Position numbers and translations under genes: made by a program. Shown here in pieces: positions 39,505 to 49,237 of a stretch of DNA of 64,000 nt; within the stretch, counting starts at the first letter, position 1, and each line of letters begins with the position of its first letter. Source of the DNA: OCS155 cluster bacterium AG-426-D23 (GTDB lineage: Bacteria > Actinomycetota > Acidimicrobiia > Actinomarinales > Actinomarinaceae); the NCBI GenBank assembly GCA_003213165.1, contig QCNO01000001.1, forward strand, positions 1-64,000. The letters are read 5' to 3'. The notes beneath the pieces were generated by a model, which saw nothing but the letters and a program-made list of their open reading frames with translations, was not told where the DNA came from and ran no database searches.

Positions 39505-39948
39505 ATGCAACTTCCTAATGAACTTAAGCAAGCAATTGATAACAATGCTTTTTGTGCATTATCAACCAAAATCAATGAAAAAGAGATGCAGAATCATTTA
39601 ATGTGGGTTGATTACAAAGATAATAAAATTCTTATCAACACAGAGCAAGGAAGAAAAAAAACAGTAAACATTAGGAAGGTACCATATATTTCACTCGTTA
39701 TATTTCATCCATCTGATATGTATACATGTTGGGAGATAAGAGGCGTTGTTGGGAATATTGTTCAAGATTCAACTGCAAATGACCACATAGATTATTTATC
39801 AAATAGATATTCAGGTAAACCATACGGTAGAACAAAAGATGTCACTTGGGAGCAAGCTGGATTCAAATCAAGAGAAATATGGGAAATTGATGTTAATAAG
39901 GTTATATCTATGGTCAGCAGAGCTCAGGCAAAATCAGCGTCAGAGTAA
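39505..39948 (+). CDS. PPOX-class (pyridoxamine 5'-phosphate oxidase fold) F420-dependent-like protein
   Basis: FCALSTKINEKEMQNHLMWVDYKDNKILINTEQGRKKTVNIRKVPYISLVIF...WEIRGVV. Confidence 0.8.
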   Translation: MQLPNELKQAIDNNAFCALSTKINEKEMQNHLMWVDYKDNKILINTEQGRKKTVNIRKVPYISLVIFHPSDMYTCWEIRGVVGNIVQDSTANDHIDYLSNRYSGKPYGRTKDVTWEQAGFKSREIWEIDVNKVISMVSRAQAKSASE

Positions 39949-40568
39949 AACTTTAAAAAAGGATTGTTCTCAAAAGATACCTGATCTGCTCCTAGAAATT
40001 CTTTAATTAAATTTTCCGCATTTAATGAGATATCCCCACCTCTAGATTCGGTGTGTCCTGATTTTCTAAATAAATCTTCAGGAATTTTTTTCATAAATCT
40101 TTTAAAGTTTTCCTCGGATATTCTCAGATACTTTGCAAGTGATAATTCAACTTTTATTGATTGTGGTAAGACATTGCAACTAAATACATATAGAGAAGCA
40201 AACATAGCCCAATCTAATGGCGAAGGCCTTCTGCCTTTTTCAAAAACTGTAAAATCGTAATTAGGGAAAAATTTGTAAGGAGAGTAAGCTAATCCAGACT
40301 TGTCAGATAGAACTTTATAAATATATCGATCAAGTAACTTAATATCCATATTTGGAATATTGTTTTCAATTGTTAATTTACCAAGTTGGAATTCACTCTC
40401 AGTAGGATGAATAACTAACTTACAAATTACAATTTTTCCAAAATAGTTTTCTACATCTACATCAAGTTGAATATTTTTTGGTATATATATTAACCCATCA
40501 TTATCATTTGAATCAATTACCAATTGTAATTGTTCGTTTAGTTCAAAGCTATTGTTATTAATTTTCAT
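39924..40568 (-). CDS. Hypothetical protein
   Basis: 214 aa ORF, no recognised motif; convergent overlap with the upstream + strand gene. Confidence 0.6.
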   Translation of the reverse strand: MKINNNSFELNEQLQLVIDSNDNDGLIYIPKNIQLDVDVENYFGKIVICKLVIHPTESEFQLGKLTIENNIPNMDIKLLDRYIYKVLSDKSGLAYSPYKFFPNYDFTVFEKGRRPSPLDWAMFASLYVFSCNVLPQSIKVELSLAKYLRISEENFKRFMKKIPEDLFRKSGHTESRGGDISLNAENLIKEFLGADQVSFENNPFLKFYSDADFA

Positions 40569-40592
40569 ATTTTAAATAATCTAATTCTCAAG

Positions 40593-40598
40593 TATAAT
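40593..40598 (+). promoter_or_regulatory. Consensus -10-like TATAAT upstream of tmRNA
   Basis: Exact TATAAT hexamer 22 nt upstream of the tmRNA 5' end; no clear -35. Confidence 0.35.
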
Positions 40599-40620
40599 TT
40601 TAGAACTAATAAAACTGTAT

Positions 40621-40958
40621 GGGGGTGAACTGGCTTCGACTTTGAAGCGAGTCTCTCAGTAGCGAGTCGAGGGTCCTAGGGCCTCGTAAAAAACGTAGGA
40701 AAACAATATAACTGCCAAACCTAAGTTGGCTTTAGCAGCCTAACCGCTGCTCGTCACCTATCGGGGCTCCCACCTCGGATAGCAATGGCGTCGAAATGTG
40801 GGATGCTGAGTTGGGTTACCGACTGACTCTTAAGATTTAGGTAAACCTGTTAGGTTATAGGTTCCGATGACTTGCCTAATAGTAAACCATCGGATGCACT
40901 CGGAGAAGCTGTTTGATAGCTTGGAAGGACCGGGGTTCGACTCCCCGCACCTCCACCA
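40621..40958 (+). ncRNA. ssrA: tmRNA
   Basis: 5' GGGGGUGAACUGGCUUCGACU..., 3' ...CCGGGGUUCGACUCCCCGCACCUCCACCA; acceptor GGGGGUG/CACCUCC pairing; tag ORF ending ..TTG GCT TTA GCA GCC TAA (LALAA*). Confidence 0.97.
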
Positions 40959-42137
40959 ATGAATAAAATATATGATGTTGCAATTGTAGGGGCTGGTATT
41001 GTTGGTCTCTCAACGGCTCTAAAATTACAAGAACAAGGTAAAAATGTTCTTGTATTAGATAAAGAAAAATCTCCAGGGACCCACCAGTCTGGTAGAAACT
41101 CAGGAGTTATTCATTCTGGAATTTATTACAAACCTCAGTCTTTCAAATCAAATCTTTGTATTAGAGGCAGAGAACTATTAATTGATTTTATGAATTCGGA
41201 AAGCATCCCATTCAGAATTGAAGGAAAAATTGTAGTCGATCATGATATAGAAAAAATTACTCATTTAAACAATAGAGCTAAAGAGCTCAACATGGATGGT
41301 GTAAGGCCTTTGGAAAGAAATGAGATACTAGATTTAGAACCAAATTGTAAATTTGAATCAGCATTATATGTTCCTCAGGCTGGAGTAGTTGACTATAAGT
41401 TAGTAACAGAGACAATTGCGAAGAAATTTGAGACTTTAGGGGGAACTGTTAAATATTTTCAAAAAATAAAATCAATAGATTCAAAAAATGATTTAAAAAT
41501 TCTTACTAGTGATAAGGAAACATTCACTTCAGAATATCTGATAAACTGTGCAGGCTTATTTTCTGACACGGTTGCTTTAATGGACAATATTAAGCCCAAT
41601 TTAAGAATAATTCCTTTTAGGGGTGAATATTTTGTATTGAATCAAGAGAAATCTCATTTAGTAAATAATATGATTTATCCAATAAGTGATCCAAACTTAC
41701 CATTTTTGGGAATTCATCTTACCAAAACAGTTGATGGTCAAATTGAAGCTGGTCCAAATGCAGTTTTAGCATTTGCTAAAGAGGGGTATAAATGGAGCAA
41801 CATCAATGTTTTTGAATTTAGTAAAACAATTTCATACAAAGGAATGTGGAAGTTAGGCAAGAAATACTTTGGTACAGGAATTTCTGAGATGTATAGATCT
41901 TTAAATAAGAGAGTATTTCTAAAGGAAATATTAAATTATATTCCTAATGTTGAGTTAAAAGATTTAGAACCCCGAGTAGCTGGAGTAAGGGCGCAAGCTG
42001 TAGGTTCTAACGGCGACTTGATTGACGATTTTGTTTTTGAAGAGGGTAATAATTCTCTTCATGTTCTAAATGCACCAAGCCCTGCAGCAACAGCTTCTTT
42101 AGCTATTGGTGAGTATATTGCAGAAAAGATTAACTAA
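40959..42137 (+). CDS. lhgO: L-2-hydroxyglutarate oxidase/dehydrogenase family FAD protein
   Basis: YDVAIVGAGIVGLSTALKLQEQGKNVLVLDKE, GTHQSGRNSGVIHSGIYY, GVRAQAVGSNGDLIDDF. Confidence 0.9.
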   Translation: MNKIYDVAIVGAGIVGLSTALKLQEQGKNVLVLDKEKSPGTHQSGRNSGVIHSGIYYKPQSFKSNLCIRGRELLIDFMNSESIPFRIEGKIVVDHDIEKITHLNNRAKELNMDGVRPLERNEILDLEPNCKFESALYVPQAGVVDYKLVTETIAKKFETLGGTVKYFQKIKSIDSKNDLKILTSDKETFTSEYLINCAGLFSDTVALMDNIKPNLRIIPFRGEYFVLNQEKSHLVNNMIYPISDPNLPFLGIHLTKTVDGQIEAGPNAVLAFAKEGYKWSNINVFEFSKTISYKGMWKLGKKYFGTGISEMYRSLNKRVFLKEILNYIPNVELKDLEPRVAGVRAQAVGSNGDLIDDFVFEEGNNSLHVLNAPSPAATASLAIGEYIAEKIN

Positions 42138-43893
42138 TTTTTTCTCCAGTTTGAACTGACCATAGCTTTGAGTAAACCCCATTGATTTCTAAAAGACTTT
42201 CGTGGTTTCCAGATTCAACAACTTTTCCTTCTTCTAAAACGTAAATAATTTCAGCATTTCTTATAGTGGATAAACGATGCGCTATCGCAATAACAGTCCT
42301 TCCTTCTTTTAAGGTATTAATAGACCTCTGTATTGCAGCTTCAGTTTCATTGTCAACTGCTGAAGTTGCTTCATCTAAAATTAATATTTCTGGATTTTTA
42401 AGTATTGCTCTTGCTATTGAGATTCTTTGCCTTTGTCCGCCTGATAGTTTTTGCCCTCTTTCTCCAACGATTGTATTTTCTTTATTTGGCAACAGATTTA
42501 TAAATTTGTCAGACTCTGAAAGTCTTGCTGCTTCCCAAACTTCTTCATCTTTTGCATCTAGATTTCCATATGCAATATTTTCAAAAACTGTACCTTCAAA
42601 TAAGAATATATCTTGGCTTACCAATCCAATTTTATTTCTCAAACTGTCTAGTTCTAAATGTCTTATATTCTTGCCATCAAATTTAATTTCTCCAGAAGTT
42701 GAATCATATAATCTTAAAACAAGTTTTATTAGAGTAGATTTCCCAGAGCCTGTACTTCCAACAATCGCTGTAGTTTGACCTTTATTTATATCTATAGAAA
42801 TGTCATTTAAAACTGGAAAATTTTTTACATATTCAAAATTTAGATTAGATATCTCAATTTTCTTATCAAAACTTGTGAGTTTTTCGGTTCCATTATCGAT
42901 TGTGGGTGAAGTATTTTTTAAATTTATAATTCGTCTAAATGATGCCATTGCTTTTTGATAAGAATCAAAAATCACTCCAAGCTCAGTTAATGGCCACAAT
43001 AATCTTTGTGTTATAAATAGCATTACTGAATAGGTTGCTACTTTAATTTCTCCGTCCAGGGCTAAAAAACCACCAATTAAAAGTGTCGCTGTAAATCCAA
43101 ATAGTATTGCAATTCGAATTATGGGAATAAATGCTGCAGATAGTCTTATTGCATGGTAATTTGCACTTTTAACCTCATTTGATGAAAGAGTAATTCTTTC
43201 GCTTTCTTTTTTTTCTCTGTTAAAACTTTTTACTGTGAGTATTCCTGTAATAGAGTTAGAAAGATTGGCATTTAAATTTTCTATATCATTTCGAATCTTT
43301 GTATACCTTTCTGCAATTCTGTTAGTAAATCTAAGTGAGCCAAAAATAATAATTGGAATGGGTATGAAGGCAAACACTGCAACAAGCGGTGAAATATATA
43401 AGAATGTTCCACCAATAACAAGAACGGTTGTAGCAGTTTGAACTAGCCTGTTTGCACCGTTATCCAAGAAAGTCTCTAGTTGATTTACATCATCATTAAG
43501 GATTGCCATCAATCTTCCAGAAGATTTATTTTCAAAAAAAGCCAAATCAAGACCGAGGACATTGTTAAAGGCATCTGTTCGCAAAGAATGTTCGATATCT
43601 TGGGAGATGTTTCTCCAAGTAACAGCCGCAATATAATCGAATGCCGATTCTAGTCCCCAAATTATAAACGTTAAGACGGCAAGTATAATTAACTGCTGTC
43701 TTCTGTCGCTATATCCAAGATTTCCTATGAAGGAATCAGATCCTTCTACCACTATGTCTATTGCAATACCAATTAAAACAGGAGGAGCTAAGTCAAATAT
43801 TTTATTTAGTATTGAATAAATTATCCCTCTACGAACCTTAGTGTCTTGCTCAAGAGCGTAGTTAAATAAATCTCTTAAATTATTTTCTTTCAT
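42130..43893 (-). CDS. ABC transporter, fused permease/ATPase (MDR/lipid exporter type)
   Basis: IVGSTGSGKSTLIKLVLRLYD, KLSGGQRQRISIARAILKNPEILILDEATSAVD; N-terminal 6-TM domain. Confidence 0.92.
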   Translation of the reverse strand: MKENNLRDLFNYALEQDTKVRRGIIYSILNKIFDLAPPVLIGIAIDIVVEGSDSFIGNLGYSDRRQQLIILAVLTFIIWGLESAFDYIAAVTWRNISQDIEHSLRTDAFNNVLGLDLAFFENKSSGRLMAILNDDVNQLETFLDNGANRLVQTATTVLVIGGTFLYISPLVAVFAFIPIPIIIFGSLRFTNRIAERYTKIRNDIENLNANLSNSITGILTVKSFNREKKESERITLSSNEVKSANYHAIRLSAAFIPIIRIAILFGFTATLLIGGFLALDGEIKVATYSVMLFITQRLLWPLTELGVIFDSYQKAMASFRRIINLKNTSPTIDNGTEKLTSFDKKIEISNLNFEYVKNFPVLNDISIDINKGQTTAIVGSTGSGKSTLIKLVLRLYDSTSGEIKFDGKNIRHLELDSLRNKIGLVSQDIFLFEGTVFENIAYGNLDAKDEEVWEAARLSESDKFINLLPNKENTIVGERGQKLSGGQRQRISIARAILKNPEILILDEATSAVDNETEAAIQRSINTLKEGRTVIAIAHRLSTIRNAEIIYVLEEGKVVESGNHESLLEINGVYSKLWSVQTGEKIS

Positions 43894-43904
43894 AAAGTTT
43901 TTTA

Positions 43905-44306
43905 TTATTTACTAATCTTATTTATTCCATCTCTAATTTCTTTTAGCAATAATACCTCTTTTGATTCTGCAGCTGCCGCTTCAGTTTCTTCGTCAGAAAC
44001 AATGTCTTCAAAATGGTTATAAGCTTTTATTACTAAAAACATTACAAAGGCAATAATTGTATAGTTTATTACTTCTCCTAAAAAAGCTCCAAAAGAGCCT
44101 GCAGAAGTACCAGATGCAGGATCTATATCTCCAAACATTCCTAGCTTATCTAAATTAGGAAGATTTATTATTAAACCAATCAATGGCTCAACTAATCTCT
44201 TGGTAAAAACATCAACCAATGACTTAAATGAAGCACCCATAACGAACGCTACTCCAAGTTCAACAACATTCCCTCTATTGATAAAATCTCTAAATTCTTT
44301 AATCAA
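43905..44306 (-). CDS. mscL: Large-conductance mechanosensitive channel
   Basis: MIKEFRDFINRGNVVELGVAFVMGASFKSLV...INYTIIAFVMFLVIKAYN. Confidence 0.94.
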   Translation of the reverse strand: MIKEFRDFINRGNVVELGVAFVMGASFKSLVDVFTKRLVEPLIGLIINLPNLDKLGMFGDIDPASGTSAGSFGAFLGEVINYTIIAFVMFLVIKAYNHFEDIVSDEETEAAAAESKEVLLLKEIRDGINKISK

Positions 44307-44358
44307 AATTCCTCCTATTGTTTTTATAAATAATAGAATACATGTAATCTAGTAACCT

Positions 44359-45759
44359 ATGAGAAGATTTTTACTTACTTTATTATGTTTAATTTTAATA
44401 ACCTGTTCACCAGGAACTACTGAAGAATCTGTTTCTGAAATCCAATTAGAAGAAACTACAACTACTGAAAGTACAACAACTACATCTACCTCTACAACAA
44501 CAACTGTTTATGAAGAGCCCCCGTTTGCAATTGATGAGTTTGGGTTAGAGATTCAAGAACCGCCGACGGAAATCAAAGAGCAATTAGCTGAATTAATGAA
44601 TTTTATTGAGAGAAGAATAGGTTTAGAGTTTATAGAAGAACCTCTTTATGATTTTTATACTCTTAATGATTATCAAGAATATAATGCTCTTTCTTTTCTA
44701 GACGATTTTGAAGAAGATTATGAAGAGGGTGAATGGGAAAGAGCTGTACTCTCAGAGAATATGTGGGGTTTAAACGATTTCTCACCTGACCAACTTTTAA
44801 ATTTACAAGTAGAATTTCAACGATGTTTTTCAGCTGGTTCATATAATTTATTAGATAAAACACTGAGAGTACCTATAAAATCTGGTCAAAAAAAGCTTAA
44901 TTTCTACGAACAGAGAGTTGTACTCCATGAACTAGTTCACTCACTTCAGGGTATGCATTTTCAAATATCTGAGTGGTATCAAGAAATGGATGACTTAGAT
45001 GATTTCTCAAATTATCCAGGATTGAGGGCTTTAATGGAAGCTCAAGCAGAATGGGTGGAGGATAAATGGGTTTCAGGATTAGATGCTTACGATCGTCAAA
45101 CTATGCAATCCCAAATCCCTAACATCTCATGCAGGGTACAACTACCTAACTATTTCTATATACCTGCAGATCTTTATTACACCTATGGACCAATACTCTC
45201 AAGAGAAATAATAAGTAAGGGAAAAATGGCGGCTTTGAATGATGCATTGTCTGAATATAAAAATACAGGTCTTTCAAACCTTCCTACCTCAGAGCAGATT
45301 TACAATTCAGATAAATATTTTGCAAATGAAAGATACGATAATATTGATATATCTACAATCACCATTCAAAACTTTGAATTAATAGATGAAGGAACAATTG
45401 GTTCGTTAGATTTAGTATATCTTCTTCAAGATACGATAGGCCCAAGACCTGCAATACAATCTGCAGTTGGAATTGGTGGTGGTTCTTGGAAAGATTATGT
45501 TGATTCTGATGGAAACTTAGTTATGACATTAAAAATTAGTGGTGATACTGAAAAGGACTTAAATGAGATATATGATGCATTTATTTTGTGGGGTGACACC
45601 CAAAAAAGGTTTACAGGGTTAGTTGAACAGTACAATGGAGTCATTTATTTAGGCTCTACCAATGTCTGGATTTCAAAACAAAATGGTTATGTAAAAATGG
45701 TTTTGTCACAAAACATTAACATAATTGATGAAATTTCATCTCAGTTAGGTGAATTATAA
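44359..45759 (+). CDS. Putative lipoprotein with zinc-metallopeptidase-like motif
   Basis: Lipobox-like LITC; Thr-rich linker TTTTESTTTTSTSTTTT; VVLHELVHSLQGMHF and downstream EAQAEWVED. Confidence 0.7.
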   Translation: MRRFLLTLLCLILITCSPGTTEESVSEIQLEETTTTESTTTTSTSTTTTVYEEPPFAIDEFGLEIQEPPTEIKEQLAELMNFIERRIGLEFIEEPLYDFYTLNDYQEYNALSFLDDFEEDYEEGEWERAVLSENMWGLNDFSPDQLLNLQVEFQRCFSAGSYNLLDKTLRVPIKSGQKKLNFYEQRVVLHELVHSLQGMHFQISEWYQEMDDLDDFSNYPGLRALMEAQAEWVEDKWVSGLDAYDRQTMQSQIPNISCRVQLPNYFYIPADLYYTYGPILSREIISKGKMAALNDALSEYKNTGLSNLPTSEQIYNSDKYFANERYDNIDISTITIQNFELIDEGTIGSLDLVYLLQDTIGPRPAIQSAVGIGGGSWKDYVDSDGNLVMTLKISGDTEKDLNEIYDAFILWGDTQKRFTGLVEQYNGVIYLGSTNVWISKQNGYVKMVLSQNINIIDEISSQLGEL

Positions 45760-45764
45760 ACAAA

Positions 45765-46580
45765 GTGGGTACTTTATATATTTGCCCAACCCCAATTGGA
45801 AATTTAGATGACGTATCAAAAAGACTGATTGATGTATTAAGCGATGTTAATTTAATTTATTGTGAGGATACTAGACGTGCAAAAATACTTTTAAATCACT
45901 TGGGCATTAAAACAGAAATAGAGTCCTACTTTATTGGTAATGAAGTCAGCAAAATTGAAGATATCAAAAATCATTTAGGAAATAATTTGAACATAGCTCT
46001 TATTTCTGATGCAGGCACGCCTTTAATTTCAGATCCAGGTAATAAACTAATAGAGAACTTAATCATGGAAGGATTTAATGTTAAATCAATACCTGGTCCC
46101 TCAAGCGTCTTAGTAGCTCTTACTCTTTCTGGATTTGACATCTCAAATTTTCAATTTTTAGGATTCATACCTAAATCAGGAAAAGAAAAAAGCGAATTTT
46201 TAACAAAGTTATTAAATGCTCAAATGCCGAGTGTATGTTTTACTTCTCCAAAACGTGTATTAAAAGATCTTGATTATTTTGAAAAAAATGGATTGAATTC
46301 ACAAATAACAGTTTGTAGAGAATTAACAAAAAAATTTGAAACAATTCACCGTGGCGATATCTTAGAAGTAAAAGAAAAGCTTAGATTAGATAATCTCAAA
46401 GGTGAAATAACGCTTGTCATTGCTTCGAGTGAATCAAATACGAATGTAAATTTTGAACTAGATACTGCATTAAAAATATTATTAGATCACGGTGTTCCTA
46501 AAAGAGATTTAGCAAAAGCAGTATCCCTAATTGCTGACATTCCTACTAACGAAATATACGATAAAATTAAAGATTCTTAA
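45765..46580 (+). CDS. rsmI: 16S rRNA (cytidine(1402)-2'-O)-methyltransferase
   Basis: LYICPTPIGNLDDVSKRLIDVL, CEDTRRAKILLNHLGI, SDAGTPLISDPG. Confidence 0.94.
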   Translation: MGTLYICPTPIGNLDDVSKRLIDVLSDVNLIYCEDTRRAKILLNHLGIKTEIESYFIGNEVSKIEDIKNHLGNNLNIALISDAGTPLISDPGNKLIENLIMEGFNVKSIPGPSSVLVALTLSGFDISNFQFLGFIPKSGKEKSEFLTKLLNAQMPSVCFTSPKRVLKDLDYFEKNGLNSQITVCRELTKKFETIHRGDILEVKEKLRLDNLKGEITLVIASSESNTNVNFELDTALKILLDHGVPKRDLAKAVSLIADIPTNEIYDKIKDS

Positions 46581-46806
46581 TATCGTTTATACAGCTAGAA
46601 CATAGAAATTTATCTTTGAGTTGGTAAGTAACATCTTTTGATCCACAAATAGAACAATTTTGATGGCCCTTTGTAATTATTAGCTTTGTATCTTCGACAT
46701 ACATTGAGATTTCACTATTAGCTTCAACATCAAGAGCTTTTCTAATAGATTTTGGAATTACAACCCTTCCTAGATTATCAATTTTACTTCTGTTACCTTT
46801 ACTCAT
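46567..46806 (-). CDS. AbrB/SpoVT-like transition-state regulator with C-terminal zinc-ribbon-like Cys4 motif
   Basis: KIDNLGRVVIPKSIRKALDVEANSEISMYVEDTKLII then CSICGSK...FLCSSC. Confidence 0.85.
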   Translation of the reverse strand: MSKGNRSKIDNLGRVVIPKSIRKALDVEANSEISMYVEDTKLIITKGHQNCSICGSKDVTYQLKDKFLCSSCINDIKNL

Positions 46807-46836
46807 AAATGAATTTAATCCTATGCTTATATAGTA

Positions 46837-47616
46837 GTGAATAAAAGTAAAACATTAGAGCAATTCAAATGGGTAGATACACATTGTCATCTTCAGCTTT
46901 GGAGTAATGAAATCGATGAAAATGATTTATTTAACTTAGAGTATGTAGTGATTCCAGGTATAGATTTAGAGTCTTCATTAAAAGCAAAGCAAGTTTCGGA
47001 CAGTTTAAAAAAATTATCCTTTTGGTCAGCGGGCCTGCACCCACATCAAGCTAATGAATTTAAAATGTTAAAACAATCACTTGATAATTTATTTGTTGAA
47101 GCAGACTTGATTGGCGAGACTGGACTCGATTACTATCGTAATTTGTCATCAAAGGAAGATCAGATAGACAGCTTTCTTTACCATCTTGAAGTTGGTGACA
47201 AACTTTCTAAACCAGTAATTGTTCATTGCAGAGATAGTTTTTCTGATATTTATGAAATTCTTTATGAGAGAGAAAGCAACAATAAAATTATTTTACATTC
47301 TTGGACTGGGGGTAATAAGTGGACTAAAAAGTTTGCTGAGCTTGGCGTTTATTTCTCTATATCAGGAATCGTAACGTATGAAACTGCTCAAGATTTGCAG
47401 CTAGCAGTTAATAATATCCCATTAAACAAAATTTTAATTGAAACAGATATTCCTTATCTAGCTCCAGAACCCTATAAAGGACAAAAAAATAAACCATCTT
47501 ATATTATGTATACTGCTGAAAAAATTTCAAAAATATTAGATGTATCTCTAAATGAGTTTTCAGAACTGACTAAAGAAAATACTGATAGATTATTATCTCT
47601 GGATTTAAATGAGTGA
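46837..47616 (+). CDS. tatD: TatD family hydrolase
   Basis: WVDTHCHLQL, GETGLDYYRN, PVIVHCRDSFSDI, LIETDIPYLAPEPYKGQKNKPSY. Confidence 0.93.
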   Translation: MNKSKTLEQFKWVDTHCHLQLWSNEIDENDLFNLEYVVIPGIDLESSLKAKQVSDSLKKLSFWSAGLHPHQANEFKMLKQSLDNLFVEADLIGETGLDYYRNLSSKEDQIDSFLYHLEVGDKLSKPVIVHCRDSFSDIYEILYERESNNKIILHSWTGGNKWTKKFAELGVYFSISGIVTYETAQDLQLAVNNIPLNKILIETDIPYLAPEPYKGQKNKPSYIMYTAEKISKILDVSLNEFSELTKENTDRLLSLDLNE

Positions 47617-48400
47617 ACAAGAATGGGTTGATAAATTAGTATTAAAACCTAATTATAAATTAGGCCAGAACTTTTTAATTGATACAAATATATCTAGAAA
47701 AATTACAAAATTAGTTCAGGGACAATTAGCAGATCCAATAATTGAAGTTGGACCTGGAACGGGGTCTTTAACTGGTGAATTGTTGAAGGATAATTACAGA
47801 ATTAAAGCTATAGAAATTGATCGTAAGCTTGCAGAAATTCTAAATGAAAGATTTATAGATGTACCTAATCTAGAAATCTTCAATGAAGATGCTATGGAAT
47901 TTGACTACACACAACTTCAAGGTCCATGGTGGATTTTTGTATCTAATTTGCCTTACAATATCGGAACAAGACTGTTAGTTAAATTGATAACTGAAGTTCC
48001 AGTTATTCATAGATATGTTGTCATGGTTCAGAAAGAGGTAGGAGAGAGAATTGTTGCAAATCCTGGTGGAAAAGAATATGGTGCTTTATCAGTTTTGTTT
48101 AAATTATTTACTGAATCTAAGATTCAATTTGATGTTTCAAAGAATTGTTTCTATCCACCTCCAAAAGTCACTTCCTCTGTTCTAACTATTCAAAGAGAGA
48201 CTATTTTGGATGAAGAAACAAGAATTCATGCATTTGAAATATCAAAAATTGCTTTTCAACAAAAAAGAAAAAAAGTTAGAACATCACTTAATTCAATAAT
48301 CTCTGAAGAAAGGCTTATTGAATTAGGAATAGATCCTAATAATCGCGCAAATAATTTAACTCCTGAAAATTATTATGATATTGCAAAGGACATATTGTGA
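47609..48400 (+). CDS. rsmA: 16S rRNA dimethyladenosine transferase
   Basis: LGQNFLIDTNISRKI, IEVGPGTGSLTGELL, VSNLPYNIGTRLLVKL. Confidence 0.94.
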   Translation: MSEQEWVDKLVLKPNYKLGQNFLIDTNISRKITKLVQGQLADPIIEVGPGTGSLTGELLKDNYRIKAIEIDRKLAEILNERFIDVPNLEIFNEDAMEFDYTQLQGPWWIFVSNLPYNIGTRLLVKLITEVPVIHRYVVMVQKEVGERIVANPGGKEYGALSVLFKLFTESKIQFDVSKNCFYPPPKVTSSVLTIQRETILDEETRIHAFEISKIAFQQKRKKVRTSLNSIISEERLIELGIDPNNRANNLTPENYYDIAKDIL

Positions 48401-49218
48401 AAATATTAACTTCAGCAAAAATCAATCTTAACTTAACAATTCACAAGGGCTTAGAAGACAATTTTCATAAGATAGAATCAGATATTATTCCTATTGGTAT
48501 TTTTGATGAAATAGTAATTAAAGAAAGTGGAAAAGATCAAATCTATTTTAATAAAGACAAATTAAATGATGCTTTAACAACGATTCATAAATCCTTATCA
48601 ATAATAAGAAATTACAATCCCTCTTTTGATAAATCCTTTGAAATCAAAGTTGATAAGCAGATACCAATAGAATCTGGTCTTGGTGGAGGAAGTTCAAACG
48701 GTGCTGCAATAATCAATTTTCTTTGTTCAAATTATGAGTTATCAATGCCTTCCTATATTGATGTTGTAAAGCATGTTGGCAGTGATGTTCCATTCTTCAT
48801 AAATAAACAACCAGCCACAATATCAGGCATTGGTGAAAATGTTGTAAATTTGAATGACACTCAACCAATTAAAATGATTATTGCTGTTCCAAAAAAAGGT
48901 TTAAGCACTAAAGAGATTTTCGAAAAATATGACGAAATGAAACCAAAGGACACTGAGAAGTATTTTTGGAATGATATTTCACTTTTTAATGATCTATGGA
49001 ATACATCTGTAGAAATCTACCCAGAGCTTAATACAATAAAACAAAACCTTGAAGACAGGTATAACAAAAACTTTTTTATGTCTGGCAGTGGATCGGCACT
49101 TTTTTCATTGTTTGAAGAGAATGAAGAGATTGAAGAGATTGATTCTGAGGAATTCAATCTTAAATATTTTTCAATAACTAAGAAAATTGATTGTAGTTTC
49201 TCTCAAAATGATGATTAG
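48397..49218 (+). CDS. ispE: 4-diphosphocytidyl-2-C-methyl-D-erythritol kinase
   Basis: SAKINLNLTI, IPIESGLGGGSSNGAAI, GSDVPFFI, FMSGSGSALFSLF. Confidence 0.92.
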   Translation: MKILTSAKINLNLTIHKGLEDNFHKIESDIIPIGIFDEIVIKESGKDQIYFNKDKLNDALTTIHKSLSIIRNYNPSFDKSFEIKVDKQIPIESGLGGGSSNGAAIINFLCSNYELSMPSYIDVVKHVGSDVPFFINKQPATISGIGENVVNLNDTQPIKMIIAVPKKGLSTKEIFEKYDEMKPKDTEKYFWNDISLFNDLWNTSVEIYPELNTIKQNLEDRYNKNFFMSGSGSALFSLFEENEEIEEIDSEEFNLKYFSITKKIDCSFSQNDD

Positions 49219-49237
49219 AATATATTTGCAAAACAAT

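Noticed and set aside
42266-42778. 170-aa plus-strand ORF antisense to the ABC transporter
   Set aside because: Antisense shadow of the conserved ATPase domain.
44440-44510. ACT/ACA-rich stretch as a microsatellite or repeat element
   Set aside because: It encodes a Thr/Ser-rich linker after a lipobox, typical of surface proteins.
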